64,000 nt of DNA, taken from positions 42,605,250-42,669,249 of the forward strand of contig CM034594.1 in assembly GCA_020091685.1 (NCBI GenBank), in the 5' to 3' direction. Source of the DNA: Lutjanus erythropterus (taxonomy: Eukaryota > Chordata > Actinopteri > Lutjaniformes > Lutjanidae). A model generated the notes under the pieces. That model did no database searches and was not told where the DNA came from. It worked only from the letters and a program-made list of their open reading frames with translations. This document shows positions 43,769 to 54,209 of the stretch, in pieces (positions within the stretch are counted from its first letter, which is position 1; each line of letters opens with the position of its first letter). Made by a program: the position numbers and the translations under genes.

Positions 43769-46440
43769 ATGACAGTATGACGCACAGCTTAAACAGCATT
43801 ACCCACACCTAAGACGGCGTTACAACACCTAACAGCGTGACGTTCAACCTGCATCATTATATACTGTATACTGAATGGAGAATGACAGGACTGTGAGGCG
43901 CCTTGACATATGAGGCACTGTATGCTGTACCTTTCACACCCCAATATCAGTGCTAGATAGTAACACCAAACAAGCCTTGGAAATTATCTAAAATTCAAAG
44001 TCTGTCATGCCAACAGAGGAGTTTATTCCCACGAATGTCCAAAGCAGGCTTTTTGCGGGTGAAGGTGCCTGGTGCCGTGATAAAGAAATGGTAGAAAAAA
44101 GGACTTTGGCTACATGGAGGTATTCAAATGACTAGAAATGATCAAGATGTTGACCCTCTGGGGTGGAAAAACTCATCATTTAAGTGTTTTCAACTTTCAT
44201 CAAACAAATATCTGGCAAGCAGATGTTGCAAATAAATGTATTATTCCATCTTAGATAGTGTGCAGGACTTGTAACTTTTGCACCTGGCTCATGAAACAGA
44301 TGTGTGAGCTGCTCTTGCATTGGACATTTTCAAATCAGTCACACAGACTTAAAATATATAGAGAGAAATTTTCCAGGTTGTTTTGAAGAAAAGCCCAAAT
44401 CTTGATATTCAACAGAAAAATAATGAGTAGATGAACCAATTACTGCCCACAGGGACTAATAACCAAAGCAATTATGGTGCTTTAGAAATGAGTAACAGTA
44501 ATGAGTAATGTATTGCATTTTTCCAGTCAGGAGCCCCACACCGGTTAGATGCATACGGTAGATTACAGGCTCTTAGCAGTTGCCAGTGGCATTAAAACAA
44601 TAAAGCATTATATTTGATAGGTTATGGTAATATGCAATGCACATTCATCAAATGGAAAAAGAACACTTGGTCCAAATGGAAAAATAGCCTGCTATTAAAG
44701 CACAATGATGTCTAGTGTAATATTGATTAGTAAATGGGGTGAGAGAGATAAGCAACATCGTGCCTTCTCTGTGAGATTTACGCTTCATGTTGAGTGATAA
44801 GACTAACTTGCCCACGTATGTTCACAAGTACGTATGCATGTGTCTGCACATAGTTCTGCTGTAGAGAGGAAACCCTCAATCTGCACCAAGACATTACATC
44901 AACAGATATTTTCTATTTCAAACTTTCCTTGGCGTTTATATATTTGTGCGCACACAGCAGCAGCAGCAGCAGCATATGGCCACAGAGCTTATGTTTTCTC
45001 TGAAGCGATAACATCAGAAGTTTAGTGGAACCCTCCCAAAGTCTACATAAAGTATGTCACATAGCCAGAAGCCTACAGTCAAGGCTCCAACAGCAAATTA
45101 GCAATTATTAAGTCAGGGTGCCTGTTTGGACCACTGCGTGCTAGCTCATAAATAATAACATTTGGTGGTGTGGGCCAGTCATATAGGTACAGCTGTTTGG
45201 AAACACACACACATACAGTACAGTATATATATTCAACCACATGTAGATATTAGGCAGTTGATAGAAACACATATCCATCCACACATGCGTACACACAAAC
45301 GCAAATAATTGCAAACACTTGTACATACACACACACAAGTATGTACCCTGCATGCATATCCTGCTAACACATGCATGTTAAGGGTATAGCTAATAAAATA
45401 CAGGCCCACACACGCACTGACACACATGCATATATATTTAGTGCATACATGCATGCACGCACACACAAGTGTACATTTGTATATACAGTTCAAATATCAA
45501 CAAAGGGTAGTGACAACGCAAATGTAGGCATCCTTAAACACACACAAACGTAAACGTACAGTATGAGTGTGTATATGCTCGTGCTTTATGTATACGGTAC
45601 AAAAATATATAAGAAACTCCTAAAATTAATAAAACTAACACATGCACACACACTCTTGTACACACATCTATGTGCGCACACACGCACAAAAGGGAAACGC
45701 TCTCAACCTTTTGGTGCTGATAAGACTCTCCTAAATATTTGTGTTGAGTCGAGCGTTGAGAGATCCAGCTGAGTTCTGTGCTGCTCAGTCTTACTATTAT
45801 TAGTATTATTATTATTATTATCATTACTCCCAGTTTCTTTGAGGTGGGATCTAACAAACACAGTTGGTTATGACCCAGCGGGTGTGGGTGGTCCCCAGCA
45901 CCCTTAACTCATCAATCAACTAAACTACAGTATACTCTAGCACACGCACTGCTCAGTTCAGCAACATGCAAAACAAGTGGAGCACTGTTTGCACCATGAG
46001 TACAGGATATTTGGCCTAAACCATTATCTAGTTTCATTCTGAGAGTTGTGATGACACTGTGAGTCATAGATCATCGCTTAGGACTCGTCACAACAGTCCT
46101 GGTGAAGCTCTCAGACACTAAGGACAAAATTATGGAGACACATTAATGGCAGAATAGGGAAAGATTTCATCAAACCAAATGTGATCTAAATTATTCTGAC
46201 ATTTTTAATGCTACCTAAGATTGAATTTGCGGTAAAAGCCATGTAAAAAACAAAATAAACAAATCTCACAACCATCCTATTCCTAATCAAACACAGCTTT
46301 TGGAAATTAAACAATAAATTAATGGAATGAGAAAAAGGACAACAGCAAATTTCATTTTTTGTAGGGTCAATCAACAGACTTCGAAGCACAGACTGATACT
46401 AACATTTTTAAGCACTGGCCTCAGGGCCACCAAGCCTGTG
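43769..46440. other. Unique sequence with simple-repeat patches
   Basis: (CAG)n of six units at 44,957-44,974, cryptic CA/TG-rich DNA at 45,200-45,690 with CATGCATATA and ACACGCAC variants, (TTA)n at 45,793-45,822. Frames in the CA-rich patch are artefacts. No gene is supported. Confidence 0.4.
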
Positions 46441-46459
46441 GCCAAAATACATTTTTGGT

Positions 46460-46804
46460 TACCTTGTGAGGCATCTGGATTCACTCAATTGTGAGATCAC
46501 ACAAGAATCCATTTTGCCAGGCTTAATGTTATCCGTTTGTGTCCGCACCAAAAGTGGTACAGCCAATCAGGGCCCCAGGAAGGCCTACTGGCAGCTAAGG
46601 CTATGGTTTCAGGTGTGCCGACAAGACGCATCCATGGAAATGTTGATCTGATGGGTTGAGGTTAGCCCGTGTTAGACAAGATAGACAGATAGTTCAGCCA
46701 ATCACCTGCCAAGTGTTTTTTGAAAGTGCCTGCCCTTTTCCTAACAGTTTCCAAGGTCGACTTCCTAGATGGTTCTGTGTAACAAACCATCTGGCGTGTC
46801 AGGG
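46460..46804 (+). mobile_element. 12-bp-TSD element, copy 4
   Basis: Exact 12-bp direct repeat TACATTTTTGGT on both sides (46,448-46,459 and 46,805-46,816). Starts TACCTTGTGAGGCATCTGG; ends AGATGGTTCTGTGTAACAAA-CCATCT-GGCGTGTCAGGG. At 345 bp it lacks the helicase remnant. It sits within or at the edge of a hAT relic: CTGTGGCCAAAATACATTTTTGG is to the left and GGTGGCCAAAATGTAAAC to the right. Confidence 0.75.
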
Positions 46805-46831
46805 TACATTTTTGGTGGCCAAAATGTAAAC

Positions 46832-47170
46832 TTATGTCAAAACAACACAGAAAAGGCTATTTAATGCATCTAAACACAGCCTTCCTGAACTGTCACACTC
46901 GCTGTCCAGTTTTACCATGATCCATGGTGTGGTCTTTCCTGAGGGCATTTTTTTTCCAATTAAAAACGAGCTAGACTTCTCAGCAAGTTGAGGAAACTGG
47001 CAGCACACACCACAGTACATTATGTCCTTAGATCTGTCATATTTTAGCCACTTAAACTCCTGCTCCCATTCACTTCTTGGGTTTTCATTGCTGTTTTGTT
47101 TTTTTGTTACCCGCCTTTTGTGCTTCTGGTTCATGTTAGGAGTTTGAGCAGGCTTAGTAAACCCAAACAA
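46832..47170 (-). pseudogene. hAT transposase N-terminal relic (TTF-type zinc finger)
   Basis: The minus-strand frame reads RSEWEQEFKWLKYDRSKD, IMYCGVCCQFPQLAEKSSSF and LIGKKMPSGKTTP. W-x-x-x-F-x-W-L-x-Y-D followed by M-x-C-x-x-C-x-x-FP and 'SSFxxG' is the opening of the TTF-type zinc finger found in ZNF862-like/hAT proteins. Only this N-terminal piece is present and no dimerisation or catalytic region follows. This is a decayed transposon or retrocopied fragment, not a gene. Confidence 0.7.
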
Positions 47171-47975
47171 CTGGGATAGCTGTGGAACTGTAACATTGTG
47201 TTGGCAAAGGCTCGCAGTATGAGGACAAAACTTACTTACATGGATGTTAGGTGGCCACAGAGTAACTTTTTCTGGTCACAGGCCATCAGACCATGGCTAA
47301 TAGCAAACCCTGTGAAGGTTACACAGAAAAACCCTCCAGAAACTGTAATTATTGACTGTATTCTGTCCATATAGAAATAATCAAAAAAAAAAATTATGAA
47401 AACATGAGATTTAATTTACCTACCATACACATACATGAAAGACAGAAAGATTCACTGAATGACCAATGAACTTTTGGCTCACCAGCAGCATTGTTCAATG
47501 ACAGTGTCCCAATCATTTTATTGCCAGTTACACATTTGCACATGCAGTGGCCGAGTGGGGACGGCCAACCAATTAACTTGACAGGGGGTGATGCAACAGC
47601 AAGACACACAGACTCTACTTTGTTCGAGGTAAAACCACACAGAAAGCCTGAAACAGCCAAGTTTCATAATTAACATTTATCTGGTTTTTCCGAATCAAAT
47701 CGATTCCACAAGACCAGTGACCAAAGTTTCCACTGCCCAGCTCCAGCTCACGGCCCCTGGTTTGGAAACAACAAGTGTTTGTGAACACCATGGTTATGTT
47801 CATTTGCTAAAACAGTTAGTACATATTGGCATCAAAATTCAATAATGCATTTATATACAGTCAAGGACGTATGTTGGTCTCAAAACTGGTGGGGACACAG
47901 CAACCCACCTTTGCTTCCACTTCCAACAGATTAAAAATAGATATTCCTTCAAGAAGTCACTAAAACTCAAATTGA
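47171..47975. other. Unclassified flank of the hAT relic
   Basis: An A-run lies at 47,382-47,394. The minus-strand frame at 47,394-47,660 ends next to GTATGGTAG|gtaaat, but no family is recognised. Confidence 0.35.
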
Positions 47976-47979
47976 TGAA

Positions 47980-48175
47980 TCACATGTAAATTTTGTTATG
48001 GCAGTTCTGGAACATTTCTGTGAATTTTATTTTGGGTTGATATTGAATTACGTTGTCTCTTTGATATTCTGTGATTTTAAATTGTTGTATTTCTAATGTT
48101 TTGTGAGTGGATCCCAGGAAGACTAGCAACCACCTTGTGGAAGCTAATTGGGATCCAAATAAAGAATAAAGAACA
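47980..48175 (+). mobile_element. LINE 3' tail
   Basis: TTGTGAGTGGATCCCAGGAAG, ACTAGCAACCACCTTGTGG, AAGCTAATTGGGATCCAAATAAAGAATAAAGAA: the ending 'GGATCCxAATAAA' with preceding 'CCCAGGAAGAxTAGC' is a widespread 3' end of fish LINE copies. No ORF remains. Clade not assigned. Confidence 0.6.
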
Positions 48176-49440
48176 GGCTGCAATATGTCTGATATCTACA
48201 AAGTACAAAACGTGTTGTCATGTTATGTGTGCTGTGCAGTGCAGGTGACAGAGCAAAGGGAATAATCTGAAAGATTAAGTATGGGCTGAAGTACGGACAG
48301 TCATAATAACTTTCCCTTGCTTGCACACTGATTGGCTTTTGCTTCTTCTGTGTCTGCTCATAGTTCAAATACTAAAATTTCCCCTCCCTTTCAGTTAATC
48401 AAATGCTAGAACAGAATGCCTAAATTGGTTGTCTTGGACACTCCCAAGTCATCAAATTCCTACGCTTTTTCTCGCCACTCTGTGACAAGGTAGCATTGAG
48501 TGGCTGTATGCAATGCACCAGGCCTTCAGCATAGTATAAAGAGTGAGAAAGTCCACGTATGGAGGAGGTGTGGTGGATTAATGGGTCAAACAAACACAGG
48601 GCTTTTACCTAGGAGACCAGGGTTTGCATGCAATGTGAGACCAAAACTTTATTAAAAGTTTTAAGGTACATAACTTTATGTGCGCTATTCCTCAACTTAA
48701 CTGAGTAGTCTTGATGCTGAAATCTAACCAAACTGTGACCATTTCACAGTGTTAACCACGTCAAGCAGGATTTCTGTGTTGATATTTGACAAGCTGGGAT
48801 GAGAACGGGTTGGGAGGGCACACTGAAGTTGCTCAAATATTGGTAGAGACAATTCTGTTCTCCCAAGGTCCATATGCAAAACTATGCCCTTGCATATGGC
48901 TTTAATTTTTGCTGCACCCATTTTGAACTAAACTGAACTTGTACATTTTTGCAACTTTTGTGGTATGGAAAAGCGCATGCTGGATTTAAGTATCAGCTAA
49001 CGACAGTTTCTAACCAAAAGTGTGCTGCAAACGCCCATATCATTCAGCGCTGTGCTAAACTCAACTGCAATTAATCAAAGTGAAAACCTCTCAATGTAAT
49101 CACAAAGAGCAGCTTATGCTTTTGTTAGGACATTGGCCGGAATTTTTGTAATACGTCCAAAAACTTTTATTACTGGTAGATTATTCATACCAACAGCCAT
49201 CAGGCCATACTGATGAAATGTTATTGCAGATTGTAGACAGGCCTGTAAGTCTTTGGTACAAAGTGGAAATGCTATAACATAAATCAGAGACAGATCTACA
49301 TTTAGCTGTTCTCAAAGGCTGATTAACATGACACCAAAGGGATTCAACTTGTTATGGACGGTTTACATTTTCCTGCTGTAAAGACATGGTGTCTAATATC
49401 TCTTTCCTTGGAAAAGTCTGCTTATGCACAGTAATCAGGC
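48176..49440. other. Unique sequence
   Basis: No gene or repeat is recognised. Confidence 0.4.
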
Positions 49441-50575
49441 CCAGGGAATTACGGATAACATGTAATGGGATAATGTAATGTGGATACAAAAAAGGTAACT
49501 GTATTGCATTACATTTACAGATTAAAAATGATATTACAGATACATTTAGTAAAAATGGGGATTATTAACAAGATTACTATTTTAAAATAAATAACAATAT
49601 ACTACCACCAATTCATTATCATGGCCTCGAGTGAAAAAAATGATGATGATGAAAAATTCACAATTTTTTTTCTTTAAATCAATCAATAAATCATGCACAA
49701 CAATGCAAAGGACATCTGGACAAACTAATAAACCTAAGAACAAACATGAAACACATAAGGACTTTTCACACTGCATTTAGCCCCGTGCTAAGGGACCTTT
49801 TATCCTTTAGGCTAAGAAAGCTTTCACACTGGCACAATCCTGGACTCCTAACCACGACTTTAGCCTAGGGCCTGCTGGTCCTGCTCCAGAGGAGAGTTAG
49901 CCCTCAGTTTGTGGGGTTATCCACTGAAAATCACCTAAACCTGGGGCTAAAAAGCACCAGTGTGAAACAAGGCTAAACGAGCAGAGTAGTCATGGAACAT
50001 TCTCAGATGATCACATCAGCCGGTATCTTAACCCTGGCTGAACAATGTATGTGTGAAAACGGGCTAAGTTAGCCCAAAGTTAACTCATAGCCCAGGGCTA
50101 AGAATGTGCAGTGTGAAAAGCCCTTTAGAGTGCCAGTGATTTATCTATTATTGATCAACTATGAAATTAATCTGCATCTATTTTGATGATGGATTAATCA
50201 GTTTGACTATTTTTTTAAAAGAGAAAATGTCCAAATTCTTTGATTTCAGCTCCTCTGATGTGAATATATAATATTCTGGTTTCTTTACTGCTCTCTGACA
50301 GTAAACTTGATCAACATTTTTCACCATTTTCTGACATTTTCTGAACCAGACAATTAATTGAATATGAAAATGATTGTTAGTTGCAGCCCTAAAAACACTA
50401 TATTAGGCTAAACAATTTCACCATATTTTATGTTGAGGTAATGCAAAAGTAATGGAAGTAATCAGTTTACATAACTTTAATATTGTGATACTTGGATATA
50501 CTGACTACATTTTTTAACAGGTAATTTGTAACTGTATCACAATACATTTTTAAAGTCATCCTCCCAACACTGAAA
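49440..50575. mobile_element. Composite repeat copy B with an extra nested MITE
   Basis: Outer element from about CAGGGAATTACGGATAACATG to TTTAAAGTCATCCTCCCAACACTG. Includes the shared AATCAATCAATAAATCATGCACAACA block and the inner GCTGCAA-type MITE (about 50,130-50,391, ending ATTGTTAGTTGCAGCCCT). Between these two shared blocks a separate 370-bp MITE has inserted (49,756-50,125), giving three layers. Confidence 0.65.
49756..50125. mobile_element. MITE with AAGGRCTTTTCACACTGCA TIRs
   Basis: Left end AAGGACTTTTCACACTGCA, right end TGCAGTGTGAAAAGCCCTTT: inverted, one mismatch in about 18 bp. The interior repeats TTTCACACTGGCACA / CAGTGTGAAACAAGGC and GCCCxGGGCTAA motifs. It interrupts composite copy B between segments contiguous in copies A and C, so it is the youngest layer there. 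No ORF. Confidence 0.85.
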
Positions 50576-50980
50576 GGACATGACACTATGGCAATAAACA
50601 CTCAGCAGCAAAGATGGACACAAAATGAAAGACCCAAACACTTAGACCCTACCAAAAAATTGTACATTGTGCAATGACATGATGCGAGTATACAGACATA
50701 AAAAGTGTCATTGTTCCTCAGCTGGCGCTGCTCTCAGCTGAGATACACCAGGTCGTGTTGAGCAGTAGTCCACTCTCCATATGGCTTCAATGGAATTTAT
50801 GTTGGGCAGGCACCAATAAGCCAAATCTAGTTAGCAACATTATATCATTGGAGCCAAATCTAATTTCAGCCCTAGTGTGTTTTAGTCGTCAGTGACTCTC
50901 TCCCTCTCTCTCCCCTCCTCTTCTTCTTCATCTTCTGTTCTCTCTCTCCCTCCGTCCATCCGTCCATCTCTCTATGTGAG
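50576..50980. other. Unique sequence ending in a CT-rich tract
   Basis: A CT-rich stretch at 50,897-50,975 with (TCCG)n at 50,951-50,967. On the plus strand it would act as a pyrimidine tract, but no convincing exon follows. Confidence 0.4.
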
Positions 50981-50986
50981 TGTCAC

Positions 50987-51072
50987 CTGCCCTCTGAGCT
51001 GGCGACGCTGGGTCTCGGCCTTAGCGTGAGAGCCCCATTACCCTGACTGGAGGCTTTGTTTTCCCTGTGAAT
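50987..51072 (-). CDS. Candidate internal exon (86 nt)
   Basis: On the minus strand the acceptor CACACTCTCTCGCAG and donor GGGCAG|gtgaca bound an 86-nt segment. It is open in one frame (IHRENKASSQGNGALT, then LRPRPSVASSEG) and closed in the other two. It lies in the same orientation as the terminal exon at 5,929-6,077 and, like it, is Ser/Arg/Pro-rich. It would leave a phase-2 intron, so it cannot join directly to that exon, which needs phase 1. It would need at least one intervening exon. Confidence 0.28.
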
Positions 51073-51082
51073 CTGCGAGAGA

Positions 51083-51089
51083 GTGTGTC

Positions 51090-51136
<47 letters not shown>
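51083..51136. repeat. (TG)n microsatellite
   Basis: Over 20 TG units with one TTTG interruption near 51,100. Confidence 0.95.
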
Positions 51137-51138
<2 letters not shown>

Positions 51139-51139
51139 A

Positions 51140-51470
51140 GGAGGAGAATGTCAGAGAGACGGTGATTTGTTACATCAGCAAGCATTCCAGCCCCGAGAGT
51201 GTATGAGTAGACACATAGAGGGGAAAAAATGTCATGTTTGTTGTTGTGATTCCGTCCAAATCTATTTTTGTAAATTATCATACGGAAAATCGCTTTTATA
51301 AATAAAAAGGTTAAAAAAAAAGTGATAAAAAGCAAAGAATAAATAGTGAGGGACTCGGCTGAAACCGATTGTATATAAAAGCTTGAAAAGTTTGCAAAGA
51401 ATTCACTCAACAGTTGTATGGAAACATTTGACAGAGAAATAGATGAAGGGAATGTGTGTATAGATGAGGT
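51140..51470. promoter_or_regulatory. Candidate conserved noncoding block with TATA-like box
   Basis: Repeat-free AT-rich sequence with GGTGATTTGTTACATCAGC, TGTTGTGATTCCGTCC and GTAAATTATCATACGG. A TATA box-like TATATAAAAGC at 51,370-51,381 is followed about 40 bp on by ATGGAAAC (ATG at 51,418), and about 50 bp after that by a strong donor GATGAG|gtgagt (51,468). That layout could be a promoter plus short first exon (METFDREIDEGNVCIDE), but it could be chance. Confidence 0.25.
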
Positions 51471-51537
51471 GAGTGTGTGTGTATGTGTTTGCAATCAGGT
51501 TCAAGGTCTGTGTTCGCAGATCCACTGTGCTGTGGGT

Positions 51538-51578
51538 GTGTGTGACTGTGTGTGTGTGTGTGTGTGTGTGTGTGAGTG

Positions 51579-51623
<45 letters not shown>
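51538..51623. repeat. (TG)n microsatellite, imperfect
   Basis: Long TG tract with single GA and GC interruptions. Confidence 0.95.
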
Positions 51624-51624
<1 letters not shown>

Positions 51625-52235
51625 TAAGCACTGGGGCCACAGCTCCCAGCAAATGGAGACACTGAGCAAGATACCATCTGCCTCTGCCCATCTAAGTCTC
51701 ACGCCAAGACACACACACACATTGAGAGAGCCTTTAAACACACCACATACAGCTCAATTCACAACGGAAACACTTTAAGTGCACATATATTAACATGGAA
51801 ATCCCAGCAACTGTAAATAATTAATTGAATGCCACAACTCTGGCAAAAAAAAACTCCGTCTCTCGACACTCTAACCCAGGGGGGAGTGTATCATGTGTGG
51901 ATCATATGTGGATGGGATGACATGTTGGCTGTTGCCTCGTTCCAATATAAAGCCACAGGAAATCAGATCTTGGGCCAAGAAGACGTTTTTAACATTATTT
52001 GTAAGTCCTGTGTAGGAATACCACACTAAAAAGCATGAATGAAACGCCTGGTGTTCCACATCACTGTGTGTTTAATTCATTCAGCTACAGTTTGAGGTCT
52101 CTCGTGCACACCTGGTTCAATGCAGCTTTCATCGATAGTAATGTTTCAGAATATGAGGCCTTTATTTAATCTGAATTAGTGTTCTTTATGTTCCCTGACA
52201 GACTGGGCACAAGTCTGCTGTAAATGAACAGACTT
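51624..52235. other. Unique sequence
   Basis: No feature is supported beyond a short (CA)n at 51,709-51,721. Confidence 0.4.
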
Positions 52236-52237
52236 CA

Positions 52238-52584
52238 TTAGGGCTGAATGAATCTGAAAAAGTATCTAATGCGATTATTTTGACTGATATTTCAGTTGCA
52301 ATATGATTTGCGATATTAGAGGTAATGATAATCTTTCCATCATTATTCTTACTTTGATTGAAAAACACGTCAAATAACTTTGGTGTGATGTTTTTGCAGG
52401 AATCTGTAGAAGTCTAGAATCTGATTTGTAGGATAGGACATATGCGCCTCAACACATTCATTCATTTGAAAGTTTTCTGACACACATTTTGCCTTAAACA
52501 AATATTGCACCTCCTGCCATTTGAAAATTGCAGAAAGCCATATTGTGATTTTGATAAAATATCAATTAACTGTGCAACCCTAGA
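52238..52584. mobile_element. MITE with TAGGGYTGxxCAAT-type termini
   Basis: Left TTAGGGCTGAATGAATCTG, right TTAACTGTGCAACCCTA. The body has GCGATTATTTTGACTG, TTGCAATATGATTTGCGATAT and ATTGTGATTTTGATAAAATATCAATT. These are hallmarks of a common fish element whose ends read TAGGGCTGCACAATTAATCG. Degenerate but with both ends recognisable. Confidence 0.7.
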
Positions 52585-53630
52585 CTCGGACACTGAAGTC
52601 AAAATGTACTGAAAACTACATTTGATTTGTACGGTAGAAGAGAAGTGATTCTGGACATGTAAATCAGAAACGTTTGGAAATGCTGTTGGCCCCATTTCAG
52701 GTTTAAAACTCCTGGGTAGCATTTTAGTCTGGACGGGCAGACCTTTGGAAGCAATGGCGCAAACACCGTGGTACGCTTTGATTGGGTCTATCAGTCGCCA
52801 CGTGTCTTTCCCTCTTGCATCACACCACACGTTTACAAATGCCGTGAGTTTGGCTCTCGCTAAACTGTTTCACTTTTATGCATCAATTCTGCGGCGAAGG
52901 TGAACAGCTGATCAACAACTGATCTATATTGCGGCATCACTCTTGGACTTCCTCGGTCTGTTTCCGGCAGTTTTGCTGTGTGGACAGCACAACACGGCTA
53001 ACAGAGGACACAGCTTATTTACAAAGTTAGCATGCAAGTTGTATTACCTTAGTGACAAGGGAAGACTCCAGAAAAATGCTAATGCATCTGAACTATCCTA
53101 ACAAGTTGTTTCAGTCATAAATGTGTGTGCGTAAATAATTCCTTCTTTTGATGCAACAATATTTGAAAGTTTACTACTACATCTTTGCTGCTAGCTTTGG
53201 TTAGCTTGCTCTTAGTGTGTTCAGCCGCCATCTTTAGACAAAAACAGACACTGAACACAATGTCATTGACGATGTTTTAATAAAAACTGCATTATCTGAG
53301 AGGATTATGTGAAGAGCACTTATGTTTCTAGACCTCGCCGCTTCTAGCACTGACCCAACCAGATCCTATTTTTCATGTATCCATGGCACTCTGGTCCTTC
53401 CAGCAGATGCAGGAACACTTCCTATATGTTACAGTGCAGAAGTGCTGTGCTATTAGATTAGCCTACAGAGACCGAAGCCTCCCTGTCTGTCTGTCTGTAT
53501 GAATGGAAGGAGGAACCAACATGTCCATCACATTCCCTGTGGATGATGTCTTCAGGACAGCTCAAGGCGCAGGGACGAGCGTGTGTGTATCATGGGTGTA
53601 TTTTGATGTAATGTGATCAGTAATGAATTT
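52585..53630. other. Unique or ancient-repeat sequence
   Basis: 52,850-53,370 has TTAGCTTGCTC, CCGCCATCTTTAGAC and GTTAGCATGC fragments reminiscent of decayed dispersed repeats, but there is no definable element. (CTGT)n of about four units at 53,481-53,499. Confidence 0.35.
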
Positions 53631-53639
53631 TGTGTTGCA

Positions 53640-54010
53640 TTAAAGGGGTGGAGGGGGGCAGTCGAGATGTGAGGCGATGGTGGGTGGGGGGGGCAAGAAC
53701 AAGAGGCGACTGACTACTAGTGTCCGGGAGTCTCCAACATGTAATCTAATGAAGAAAACATTTGGGGGGGGCGCAGTAAAAAAGAGTGATGAGGAGAGAG
53801 AGAGAAACAGAGAGAGAGGCTACAAACGAGGTTAAGTCCAAACAGAGAGAAGGAAAAGAGAGGTGGGGGTGTGGGAGGGACTGGACTGGATATGGCTGGA
53901 GATGGTTGGGGGGGTGATAGTCGATGCTAAATCCATTAGGGCCCTGTGACCCCCCACTCCCCTACCCCAACACCCTCCCCACCACACCCCCACCCCTGTG
54001 GCTGCCTCTA
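53640..54010. repeat. G-run / C-run low-complexity region
   Basis: G-runs at 53,651-53,658, 53,680-53,691, 53,763-53,770 and 53,907-53,913 on the plus strand, then C-runs (CCCCCCACTCCCCTACCCC and CACACCCCCACCCC) at 53,949-53,998. It also includes a (GA)n patch at 53,790-53,820. The facing frames at 53,832-54,271 are artefacts. Confidence 0.75.
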
Positions 54011-54147
54011 TGGAGTGACTCCCCAAACACACATTTAAATCAAAGGAACTCTTGTTCACTTAAGGAGGGGAAAGAGAAAGAGAGAGCACTGCCGCTTCCT
54101 AAACGAGTTAACCATTTGGACGGTCAGGGCCAACGGCATGTCTGCTG

Positions 54148-54148
<1 letters not shown>

Positions 54149-54207
<59 letters not shown>
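54149..54207. repeat. (CA)n microsatellite
   Basis: About 28 CA units, starting with GCAC. Confidence 0.97.

Positions 54208-54209
<2 letters not shown>

Noticed and set aside
44957-44974. (CAG)6 as a coding polyglutamine/polyalanine tract
   Set aside because: The open frame around it has no splice support and the tract is short.
45141-45857. Overlapping 60-107-residue frames with C/V/H-rich sequence
   Set aside because: Cryptic CA-rich DNA gives the composition. Frames overlap on both strands.
48590-48640. tRNA- or SINE-promoter-like text (GGAGACCAGGGTTTGCATGC; also near 35,575)
   Set aside because: No A and B box pair at the right spacing and no cloverleaf. No tRNA gene or tRNA-derived SINE was seen in the window.
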